The notes beneath the pieces are model-generated. The model did not search any database and was not told where the DNA came from. It saw only the letters and a list, made by a program, of their open reading frames with translations. From assembly GCA_945870175.1 (NCBI GenBank), contig CAMBRJ010000002.1, positions 1 through 40,862 of the forward strand: a stretch of 40,862 bases of DNA. Reading direction: 5' to 3'. This document shows, piece by piece, positions 31,105 to 38,152 of this stretch. Source of the DNA: Gemmatimonas phototrophica. GTDB taxonomy: Bacteria > Gemmatimonadota > Gemmatimonadetes > Gemmatimonadales > Gemmatimonadaceae. The translations under genes and the position numbers were made by a program. Positions within the stretch are counted from its first letter, which is position 1, and each line of letters opens with the position of its first letter.

Positions 31105-33549
31105 GTGACTCTCCTCTCTCGCTCGACGCGTTGCATCGCGGTTTTCGTGGCGCTGGCTCCGGCGTTTGTACCGGCCACCGCGCAGGCGCAGTACCGGCAG
31201 CCGCCACAGCCGATCGCGCAGATTCTCGACCAGCCAGCCACACCGCTGGTGCAGCTGAGTCCAGATCGTCAGCAGTTGCTGCTGCTGGAACGTCCGGCGC
31301 TGCCGCCGATCAGTGAAGTCGCGGCGTTCGAATATCGTCTGGCCGGATTGCGCTTTGATCCCAAGACCAGCGGACCCACGCGTGGACAGAGCTACACCGG
31401 TCTGTCGTTGCAGTCGGTAAGCGGTGGTGCGGCGCGCAAGATTCAGGCGTCGATTCCCGCTGGCAGCAGCATCGAGAACGTGTCCTGGTCGGCCGATGGT
31501 CGGAAGATCGCGTTCACGGTGACGAGCGGCGACGCGATCACCGTGTGGGTTGCCGACGTCGCGACGGCGCAGGCGAAGCCGCTCACGTCGCAGCGTCTTA
31601 CGGCGATTCTGGGCAATCCCTGCTCGTGGGTGTCCACCGCGTCGCTGGCCTGCACGTTCGTGCCCGCGGCGCGCGGTACGGCACCGGCCATGACAGTCAC
31701 GCCGGAAGGACCGATCGTGCAGGAAGCGCTCACCGGTCGCAGTGACCGCGCCGCCACGTATCAGGATCTGCTCAAGAGCCCGTTCGACGAAACGATCTTC
31801 GAACATTACGGCACGAGTCAGCTCGCACTGGTGTCGCTCGATGGCACGGTGAAGCCCCTTGGCGCGCCCGGCATGCGCACCGATGTGAGCGCCTCGCCCG
31901 ATGGCCGCTACCTGCTGGTGAGCACGCTCTCGCGTCCGTTCTCGTACACGGTGCCGTTGAGCTACTTCCCCACGCGCACCGAAGTGTGGTCGATGGATGG
32001 CGCGGTGGTGAAGTCGATCGTGGCCCATCCGCTCATCGAGCGCGTGCCCTGGGGAGGCAATGGCGCCCTCGCTGGCATCCGCAACGTGCAGTGGCGTCGC
32101 GATGTCGATGCCACGCTGGCGTGGGTGGAAGCCCTCGATGGGGGGGATAGCGATTCGAAGGCGGACAAGCGGGATCGCATGGCGTTGCTCGAGGCGCCAT
32201 TCACGGGCACACCGAAAACGCTGCTGGAAACGAGCTGGCGTGCCGGCGCGGTCACGTGGGGCACGGCGGGGCTCGCGATCGCACGCGAGAATGAAGGCAA
32301 GACACGGAAGACGCGCGCCTGGATCATCGATCCGTCGGGCGCCAAGGCACCGCGGTTGTTGTGGGAGCGCTCGAGCGAAGATCGCTACGCCGATCCCGGC
32401 GACTTCCTCACCACGCGCGACGCGCGCGGGCAGACGGTGTTGCTCACCACGCCCGACAAGAAGGTGGCGTTTCTGACCGGACTCGGTGCCGGACCGGAAG
32501 GCGATCGTCCGTTCGTGGATCGCTTCGACCTCGCGACGGCCGCCAAGACGCGCGTGTTCCAGAGCGTCGCGCCGTACTTCGAGCAGCCCATCGGCATGCT
32601 CGATGCCAATGGCACCGTGGCGCTCACCCGTCGCGAGTCGAAGGCCGATGCGCCTAACTATTTCGTGCGCGATTTCGTGCGCAAGATCGCGCCGCGGGCC
32701 GTCACGCAGTTCACCGACCCGGCGCCGGTGTTCGCCGGTGTCACGAGCCAGCTGATCACGTACATGCGGCCCGATGGGGTGAAGCTGTCGGCCACGATCT
32801 ATCTGCCGGCCGGCTACGACAAGGCGAAGGACGGCCCGCTGCCGTTCTTCCTGTGGGCCTATCCGCTCGAGTTCCGCTCGCGTGAAGCGGCGTCGCAGGT
32901 GGTGGGTTCGCCGTACCGCTTCGTGCGGCCGAGCGGTGCGTCGCATCTGTTCATGCTCACGCAAGGCTACGGCGTGATGGATAACCCGACCATGCCTATC
33001 GTGGGCGTGGATGGGAAAGAGCCGAATGACACGTACGTCGAGCAGCTCACCGCGAGTGCCAAGGCGGCTGTGGACACGATCGTGGCAATGGGCGTGGCCG
33101 ATCGCGATCGCATCGGCGTGGGTGGACACTCGTACGGCGCGTTCATGACGGCGAATTTGCTGGCGCACACCCGACTGTTCCGCGCCGGCGTGGCGGAGAG
33201 CGGTGCCTACAATCGCACCCTCACGCCGTTCGGCTTCCAGGGCGAAGAGCGCACCTACTGGGATGCGCCCGAACTGTACGGCGCGATGTCACCGTTCACC
33301 TACGCCAACAAGATCAAGGATCCGATCCTGCTGGTACACGGCATGGCCGACAACAACACCGGCACATACCCGATCCAGAGCGAACGTATGTTCGCTGCGC
33401 TTAAGGGGAACGGCGCCACGACGCGCTACGTGCAGCTGCCCGGTGAGTCGCATGGCTACCGCGCGCGCGAAAGCGTGGGGCAGGCGCTTGCGGAGATGGC
33501 GGCGTGGCTTGATCAGTACGTGAAGCCGAAAAAGCGCGCCACGATGTGA
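31105..33549 (+). CDS. S9-family (prolyl oligopeptidase-like) serine peptidase, exported
   Basis: This 814-residue protein begins at GTG 31105. A GTG at 31063 is an alternative, but the later start gives a clean signal peptide (hydrophobic residues about 9-22, ending ATAQAQ). A beta-propeller of about 530 residues precedes the alpha/beta-hydrolase domain. The catalytic triad is visible: Ser676 in GGHSYGAFM, Asp749 in HGMADNNTG and His783 in GESHGYRA. The family cleaves peptides, often after proline or aromatic residues; the group with this layout is dipeptidyl-aminopeptidase/glutamyl-endopeptidase-like. It likely works in the periplasm. The SnoaL-like gene overlaps its stop by one base (TGATG). 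No ribosome-binding site is clear. Confidence 0.9.
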   Translation: MTLLSRSTRCIAVFVALAPAFVPATAQAQYRQPPQPIAQILDQPATPLVQLSPDRQQLLLLERPALPPISEVAAFEYRLAGLRFDPKTSGPTRGQSYTGLSLQSVSGGAARKIQASIPAGSSIENVSWSADGRKIAFTVTSGDAITVWVADVATAQAKPLTSQRLTAILGNPCSWVSTASLACTFVPAARGTAPAMTVTPEGPIVQEALTGRSDRAATYQDLLKSPFDETIFEHYGTSQLALVSLDGTVKPLGAPGMRTDVSASPDGRYLLVSTLSRPFSYTVPLSYFPTRTEVWSMDGAVVKSIVAHPLIERVPWGGNGALAGIRNVQWRRDVDATLAWVEALDGGDSDSKADKRDRMALLEAPFTGTPKTLLETSWRAGAVTWGTAGLAIARENEGKTRKTRAWIIDPSGAKAPRLLWERSSEDRYADPGDFLTTRDARGQTVLLTTPDKKVAFLTGLGAGPEGDRPFVDRFDLATAAKTRVFQSVAPYFEQPIGMLDANGTVALTRRESKADAPNYFVRDFVRKIAPRAVTQFTDPAPVFAGVTSQLITYMRPDGVKLSATIYLPAGYDKAKDGPLPFFLWAYPLEFRSREAASQVVGSPYRFVRPSGASHLFMLTQGYGVMDNPTMPIVGVDGKEPNDTYVEQLTASAKAAVDTIVAMGVADRDRIGVGGHSYGAFMTANLLAHTRLFRAGVAESGAYNRTLTPFGFQGEERTYWDAPELYGAMSPFTYANKIKDPILLVHGMADNNTGTYPIQSERMFAALKGNGATTRYVQLPGESHGYRARESVGQALAEMAAWLDQYVKPKKRATM

Positions 33550-33938
33550 TGAGCGTCGTGACGATGGGAAGCGATCAGATTCGCGCGCTGCGCGAGCAAT
33601 CCAATCAGGCGATTGCCGCGCATGACGTCGACCGCACGGTGTCGTTCATGGCACCGGATATCGCGGTCGGCGTGGCTGGTGGCCCCACGCTGCACGGGCG
33701 CGACGCATCGCGCGAGGCCTTCGCGGAACAGTTTGCCGACAAGGCCTTCGTGACCTACGTGCGTACGATTGATCAGATCGCAGTGGTCGACCCGCTGCGC
33801 GCCACCGAGCGCGGACGCTGGGTCGGCCGGTGGCGCCTCAAGGCGGGCATGCACGAGCAGGGCGGCAGCTACGTCGCCGAGTGGCGCTTCAGCGAGATGG
33901 GGTGGCTGATCCACTCGGAGACATACGTCGAGGCGTAG
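33549..33938 (+). CDS. SnoaL-like / DUF4440 (NTF2-fold) protein
   Basis: This 129-residue protein fits the NTF2-like fold of SnoaL/DUF4440 proteins. It starts with a helix (RALREQSNQAIAAHDVDRTVSFMAPDI), has the GGPTLHGRDASREAFAEQF segment typical of the family, and ends in beta strands with WVGRWRLKAGM and WLIHSETYVEA. NTF2-like proteins bind small molecules or serve as minor enzymes (isomerase, dehydratase); no catalytic pair is clear. ATG 33549 overlaps the S9 stop as TGATG, so translation is probably coupled; GTG 33546 is a poorer start. Its stop lies 3 bp from the stop of the convergent M20 gene, leaving no room for a terminator. Confidence 0.8.
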   Translation: MSVVTMGSDQIRALREQSNQAIAAHDVDRTVSFMAPDIAVGVAGGPTLHGRDASREAFAEQFADKAFVTYVRTIDQIAVVDPLRATERGRWVGRWRLKAGMHEQGGSYVAEWRFSEMGWLIHSETYVEA

Positions 33939-33941
33939 CCG

Positions 33942-35315
33942 TTACTGCTTCATGGCCGGCTTGGCCGTCGCAATGCCGCCGCTCTTGAGATAGTCCACGG
34001 CCAGATTCGTCATCGCGCGCACGCCGGTCGGCAACGCGGCCTCGTCGGCGAAGAACAGCGGGGAGTGATTGGCCGCCTGCGACTTCTGATCCATCCCCTT
34101 CGGAGCGACGCCGAGAAAGTAGAACAGCCCCGGAATGTCCTTGGTGAAGGCGGGGAAGTCTTCGGAGCCGGTGACCGGATTGACGATCTTGAAGCCGCCG
34201 TCGCCGGCCGTGCGCTGCAGCGTGGGCGTCATCTTTTCGAGCAGGGATGCATCGTTCTGCGTGATGAGCCCGCCCGTGGAGACATTCACGCGCGCCGTCG
34301 CACCGCCGGATGTCGCAATGTCTTCCACCGTGCGCTTCACGCGCATGTGAATCTCTTTGCGCATCTCGGGGTCGAAGGTGCGGATCGTGCCGATCATCAC
34401 CACGCTGTCGGGAATGATGTTGCCGCGATTGCCGCCTTGAATCATGCCGATCGTGATAACGGCCGGGGCCGATGTCACATCGATCTGCCGGCTGGCGACG
34501 GTCTGCAGTCCCATTACGATCTGCGCGGCGATCACGATCGGGTCCACGCCCGACCACGGCTGCGATCCATGTGTCTGCCGTCCCTTGACGACGATGTCGA
34601 GGTTGTCGGCGGCGGCCATGAAGCCTCCGGCGCGCGTGCTGAGCGAACCCAGCGCCGACGGCCACACATGCAGGCCGAAAATCGCCGAGGGGCGCGGGTT
34701 CTGCAGGGCGCCGTCGGCGATCATCGCCTCGGCACCACCGAGTCCTTCCTCCGCCGGCTGGAAGATGAACTTCACCGTGCCGGGAATGCGCTCCTTCATG
34801 CCCGCCAACACTTCGGCGGTGCCCATCATGATGGCCACATGATTGTCATGACCACAGGCGTGCATGACGCCGACTTCCTGACCGTTGTACATGGTGCGGA
34901 CTTTGCTCTTGAAGGGCAGGTCTACCAGCTCCGTCACGGGAAGCGCGTCCATGTCGGCGCGCAGGGCGACCACCGGCCCCGGCTTCCCGCCACGCAGAAT
35001 GCCGATCACGCCGGTCTTGCCCACGTTCGGCTGTACCTCGAGACCGAGCGCGCGCAGGTGCTTCTCCACCAGCGCGGCGGTGCGCGTTTCCTGATTGGAC
35101 AGTTCGGGGTGCTCATGAATGTCGCGACGCCACGCGACCACTTTCGGCATGACGGCCGTCATGCGCGTTTCGATCTCCGCCGCGAGGGGATCGGTGGCCT
35201 TACCCTGCGCGGCGGCGGGTGATGCGGAGAGCGAGAGCGAGAGCGAGAGCGAGAGCACGGCGGACGCCACGCGTGCGGCGGCCACCATGGAATGGGAGCG
35301 GAAACGGAGCGTCAT
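33942..35315 (-). CDS. M20-family amidohydrolase (aminoacylase/carboxypeptidase-like), exported
   Basis: This 457-residue metallohydrolase has a signal peptide whose hydrophobic core contains a run of Leu-Ser repeats and ends ASPAAAQG. Metal-binding features typical of M20D are RRDIHEHPELS (start of the catalytic domain), ADMDALPV, HACGHDNH and FQPAEEGLGG, with Glu-Glu as the catalytic/metal pair. The SEDFPAFT near the C-terminus provides the last ligand region. Family members (HipO, AmhX, IAA-amino-acid hydrolase, carboxypeptidase Ss1) release amino acids from N-acyl or peptide derivatives. Export places it in the periplasm. ATG 35315 is preferred to TTG 35345. The aldo/keto reductase-RidA gene ends 26 bp upstream on the same strand, suggesting one operon. 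Confidence 0.9.
   Translation of the reverse strand: MTLRFRSHSMVAAARVASAVLSLSLSLSLSASPAAAQGKATDPLAAEIETRMTAVMPKVVAWRRDIHEHPELSNQETRTAALVEKHLRALGLEVQPNVGKTGVIGILRGGKPGPVVALRADMDALPVTELVDLPFKSKVRTMYNGQEVGVMHACGHDNHVAIMMGTAEVLAGMKERIPGTVKFIFQPAEEGLGGAEAMIADGALQNPRPSAIFGLHVWPSALGSLSTRAGGFMAAADNLDIVVKGRQTHGSQPWSGVDPIVIAAQIVMGLQTVASRQIDVTSAPAVITIGMIQGGNRGNIIPDSVVMIGTIRTFDPEMRKEIHMRVKRTVEDIATSGGATARVNVSTGGLITQNDASLLEKMTPTLQRTAGDGGFKIVNPVTGSEDFPAFTKDIPGLFYFLGVAPKGMDQKSQAANHSPLFFADEAALPTGVRAMTNLAVDYLKSGGIATAKPAMKQ
35227..35256 (-). repeat. Hexanucleotide microsatellite (GAGAGC)x5 in the M20 signal peptide
   Basis: Five exact copies of GAGAGC (plus strand) encode a Leu-Ser repeat in the hydrophobic core of the M20 amidohydrolase signal peptide on the minus strand. 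Because the unit is six bases, slippage would add or remove Leu-Ser pairs without a frameshift. Confidence 0.95.
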
Positions 35316-35341
35316 GGCAGCAATCTCGACGTGAAGGATGT

Positions 35342-36817
35342 TCAAGACGGAAAGACGATCGCGTCCGCCACGATCGCGTCCGCTTCGATTTCCACAAGAT
35401 ACTCGGCGCCCACCAGCCGCGCTTCCACCAGTGTGTTCGCCGGCAGGATGTGGCCGAAGCGCTCACCGTGGGCGCGCGCGACCGGCTCCCAGTGCGCCAC
35501 ATTCGACACGAACACGCGGGTGCGTACAACGTCTTCGAGGGTGCCGCCCAGCGACTGAATCGCGCCAGCGATTTTGTCGATGGCGAAGTGCGCCTGCGCC
35601 GCGGCATCGGTGCCGCCGATGAGGCGATCACCATGCGTGGCGGTCGTGCCCGACACGGAAATAGAGTGTCCTTTGCGCACCGCGCGGCTATACCCAGCCA
35701 TCGGCTCCCACACGGTGCCGCTCAGTGCCAGGGTGCGTCCATTCACGCCGGGCCGCGTGGTGAACGGCGCCGGAAACTGCGACACATGATGGCTGAGGTC
35801 ACCGCTCGCGGTGAGATACGGCGCCTGTCGATATTCAGCGCCGCAATCACCGGGAATCGCGGTGAGCGCCGCCTGCGCGTCGGCAATGGCGCGGCGATCG
35901 TCGTCGTCGAGCGTGAAGGTGAACAGTTTCGCCGTGTCGGCTACATGCGCCGACTGCCCAAGGCGCGCGCCGACAATGACGCCGGCCACGCCGGGCTGAT
36001 CGAGTACCCACTTGCTGGCCACCGCGGCAATCGAGACGCCGTGCTTGGTGGCCACGGTGTGCGCGGCGCGCAGCACGCCCTGAAACGGCGCCCAGCCACC
36101 GGCGGCGCGAATGAACCGACCATACTTCATCTGCGACCAGGTGCTCAGCGTGTCCCAGTCGGGTTCGGCCGCGCCGAGCCAGCGTTCACTGAGAAATCCG
36201 CCCAGCAGCGTGCCGTAGCAGAGTAGACCAACGCCGTTCGCCAACGCGTACGGGGCGAGCTTGGCGGTGAAGCGGGTGTCGAGTAGCGATCCACTGATCT
36301 GATTGCTCGCAATGCGAATACCGCTGGCCACGGCCACCCGCAGGTGCGCGGTGTCCACGTTCGTGAGGCCGATTGCGCCAATGCGGCCGGCGTCGCGTTC
36401 GGCTTCCAGATACCACAGCGCATCGAGCCAGCGCGGATCGGTGAAGGTCCACGCGTGAAACTGCAGCACATCGATGCGGTCGGTGCGCAGTCGAGCACAG
36501 GCGCGATCGACTGCCGCGCGCACATCGGCCTCCGTGACCGGGCCGGGCTCGGGCACCCACTTGGTGAGGCACTGCACCGACGCGTCGGGGCGCAGCTGCT
36601 GGCGGAAGATGCCCGCTACGTCTTCGGCCGAACCGTAATGATCGGCCATGTCGAACGTCGTAAAGCCGTGCTCGACGTACTCGGCCATCGCGTGCGCGGC
36701 CGCGTCGCGATCAAAAACGCGTCCATCGCGCTCCATGTCGGCCAGCTGCCAGAGACCGGTCAGCACACGGGAGATTTCGAGACCAGGCGCGAGCGTGTAA
36801 CGGGGGATCGTCGTCAT
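35342..36817 (-). CDS. Aldo/keto reductase fused to a C-terminal RidA domain
   Basis: This 491-residue protein joins two families. Residues 1-330 are an aldo/keto reductase: the catalytic set is Asp56 and Tyr61 (FDMADHYG), Lys86 (CLTKWVP) and His121 (LQFHAW), all in the usual order, followed by the NADP-binding GVSIAAVASKWVLDQPGV and VGARLGQ segments. Residues 366-491 are a RidA/YjgF domain with GHSISVSGTTATHG, the QSLGGTLEDVVRTRVFV helix-strand and EARLVG, where Arg467 takes the place of the substrate-binding arginine. RidA hydrolyses enamine/imines and the reductase reduces carbonyls, so one chain could deaminate then reduce a product. ATG 36817 is chosen; the open frame upstream to 36913 is low-complexity. 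It likely shares an operon with the M20 gene. Confidence 0.85.
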   Translation of the reverse strand: MTTIPRYTLAPGLEISRVLTGLWQLADMERDGRVFDRDAAAHAMAEYVEHGFTTFDMADHYGSAEDVAGIFRQQLRPDASVQCLTKWVPEPGPVTEADVRAAVDRACARLRTDRIDVLQFHAWTFTDPRWLDALWYLEAERDAGRIGAIGLTNVDTAHLRVAVASGIRIASNQISGSLLDTRFTAKLAPYALANGVGLLCYGTLLGGFLSERWLGAAEPDWDTLSTWSQMKYGRFIRAAGGWAPFQGVLRAAHTVATKHGVSIAAVASKWVLDQPGVAGVIVGARLGQSAHVADTAKLFTFTLDDDDRRAIADAQAALTAIPGDCGAEYRQAPYLTASGDLSHHVSQFPAPFTTRPGVNGRTLALSGTVWEPMAGYSRAVRKGHSISVSGTTATHGDRLIGGTDAAAQAHFAIDKIAGAIQSLGGTLEDVVRTRVFVSNVAHWEPVARAHGERFGHILPANTLVEARLVGAEYLVEIEADAIVADAIVFPS

Positions 36818-36945
36818 CGGTGTCGGCAATGGGGTGTTCAGGGGACTGGCTACTTGGGAGGCAGCACGGCGGTGATCGCACGCCGGTCGCCGCCACCTCG
36901 GTGTGTAGGTCACGCCACGAAGTTTGGTCGGGCGCTATGGCGCCG

Positions 36946-37659
36946 TCACTGCGGGTTCGTCAATTCGCGACCGCCGCGGAAGGCGCGGACACCGCGTGCG
37001 GTGTCGTTGAGCAGCAGCAAGGCGTCTGGTCGTCCGTATTGTCGCATGAGATCGTGCATCAGCGGGGCGTCGTCATCCCACGGGTAGCCGAAGACGACGT
37101 CGAAGTCGTCGAGGGCGAGGCCAAGCTGCAGGTAGCCCGATGGTCCGTCACCAATGGTCTCGGATTCGTCGTCACCGCCGAGCCGCCGGTAGCCGGTCGG
37201 GAGGAAGCTACCGGTGACGAACTGCGCTCGGGAGTCGAAGCGCGCGGCGAGTGCGCGCGCGGTGGTCACCAGTGAGGCATCGAGTTCGATCCCGTAGGCC
37301 TCGAAGCCTACGATGTCGGCCATGATGGCGATCACGCCGGTGGCCGAGCCCCACTCGAGGAAGCGGGCACCGGGGGCGCGGTGCACCAACAGGGCGCGGC
37401 GCACCGCGTCGTAGTCGGCCGCGACGAACGAATGGAAGTCGCGGTCGCGCACGGTGCGCTCAAATCGCTCCCAGATGCTCCACCCCTCGGCGCAGATCGC
37501 GTCGAGGCGCGCCGCGAGCGCAGGATCGTGTGCCGCGTTCAGCGGAGGTCCTGCTAATCCAGCCGCGCGCGCGTCTCGCCACTCATGGCGTGGGTGCGCA
37601 CGGTCTTCATGATCCGGGCCATATCGGCCTCGTAGCGGTCGCGCTCTTCCGGGGTCCAC
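36946..37659 (-). CDS. Class I SAM-dependent methyltransferase-like protein, start uncertain
   Basis: The domain part runs from about residue 45 to the end (237 residues with the GTG at 37659). Motif I is RFLEWGSATGVIAIMAD, and a motif II-like YGIELDASLV follows. A motif IV-like DDFDVVFGYPWDDD is present. This fits a class I methyltransferase of unknown substrate. The start is a problem: the GTG at 37659 makes it overlap the upstream small gene by 106 bp, in another frame, with a low-complexity N-terminus. No ATG, GTG or TTG lies between it and the conserved domain; a CTG at 37542 with an AGGA upstream is the tidiest alternative (198 residues). It follows the 74-residue gene on the same strand. 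Confidence 0.75.
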   Translation of the reverse strand: MDPGRARPLRGRYGPDHEDRAHPRHEWRDARAAGLAGPPLNAAHDPALAARLDAICAEGWSIWERFERTVRDRDFHSFVAADYDAVRRALLVHRAPGARFLEWGSATGVIAIMADIVGFEAYGIELDASLVTTARALAARFDSRAQFVTGSFLPTGYRRLGGDDESETIGDGPSGYLQLGLALDDFDVVFGYPWDDDAPLMHDLMRQYGRPDALLLLNDTARGVRAFRGGRELTNPQ

Positions 37660-37778
37660 AGATCGACATTCGCGGCGGCGCGGATGGAGGCGAGCATCTC
37701 ATCCACCAATTCGCGTAACCGCGGATTGTGGCGGCGCTCCGGTCCATCCCGATGGGAACTGGTTTCGGCGTTGCTCAT
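37554..37778 (-). CDS. Small charged helical protein (74 aa), unknown
   Basis: This 74-residue protein starts at ATG 37778. It is strongly charged (RHNPRLRELVDEMLASIRAA, then TPEERDRYEADMARIMKTVR) and predicted helical. The alternation of charged and hydrophobic residues, and its position directly before the methyltransferase, make it a real gene rather than a shadow. The frame is open upstream to 37823, but the added residues are low-quality. No family is recognised. It overlaps the methyltransferase frame, so the two may be co-translated. Confidence 0.6.
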   Translation of the reverse strand: MSNAETSSHRDGPERRHNPRLRELVDEMLASIRAAANVDLWTPEERDRYEADMARIMKTVRTHAMSGETRARLD

Positions 37779-37858
37779 CGCGGTAATGTGGCCACGGTCG
37801 CCACGCATCGACAGAGGGGCCACGGGGGCAATCGCTTGATCTCCCGCCGGAAGTCGGA

Positions 37859-37877
37859 CACGGGGGCGAACGTGGGA
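37859..37877 (-). repeat. Partial inverted copy of the 59-bp repeat motif
   Basis: Read on the minus strand, this reads CCCACGTTCGCCCCCGTG, like the CCCACACGTTCGCCACCGTGG block of the 59-bp repeat at 37961-38019. The arms GAAGTC and GACTTC flank it at 37850-37882, so it lies in a small palindrome. The rest of the 239-bp gap (37779-38017) has no gene visible. Confidence 0.45.
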
Positions 37878-37960
37878 CTTCTCACCGGAAGCGGTGCTAC
37901 GATGGGCGTAGCGAACTCGGCTATTCCAGCGGGCGGCATGGTAGCGCCGCTCCCCCCGCC

Positions 37961-38019
37961 GCCCACACGTTCACCCCCAAACAGCTTCCCTGTCACCCCA
38001 CACGTTCGCCACCGTGGTC
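37961..38019 (+). repeat. Dispersed 59-bp repeat, copy 2 (copy 1 at 23431-23489)
   Basis: This copy ends in CCACCGTGGTC, whose last two bases overlap the ccoS stop codon (TGA read from 38018-38020 on the minus strand). It contains the two CACGTTC blocks in the same order and spacing as copy 1 at 23431-23489. Confidence 0.75.
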
Positions 38020-38152
38020 AGTCGTGCAGGACCCTTACCGCGGGCGTCTCGAGGTCGTCGTACTGCCCGCTCTTGGCGCTCCAGACGAAGGCCAGCACGG
38101 CGCCGCCCACGATGATCAGGGCCAGCGGCAAGACGAGATAAATGACGCTCAT
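38018..38152 (-). CDS. ccoS: CcoS-type cbb3 oxidase assembly protein (44 aa)
   Basis: This small protein is 44 residues: MSVIYLVLPLALIIVGG, then a single membrane helix, then FVWSAKSGQYDDLETPAVRVL, matching the CcoS signature W-x-x-x-x-GQ-[FY]-DD-L-x-x-P-A. CcoS is required for cofactor insertion into cbb3-type cytochrome oxidase. The ATG (38150-38152) overlaps the CcoI stop by 4 bp (ATGA), so it is translationally coupled. It ends in the 59-bp repeat. Confidence 0.93.
   Translation of the reverse strand: MSVIYLVLPLALIIVGGAVLAFVWSAKSGQYDDLETPAVRVLHD

Noticed and set aside
31000..33168. 722-codon minus-strand frame opposite the S9 peptidase
   Set aside because: It is an Arg/His-rich shadow; the plus strand carries the full catalytic triad.
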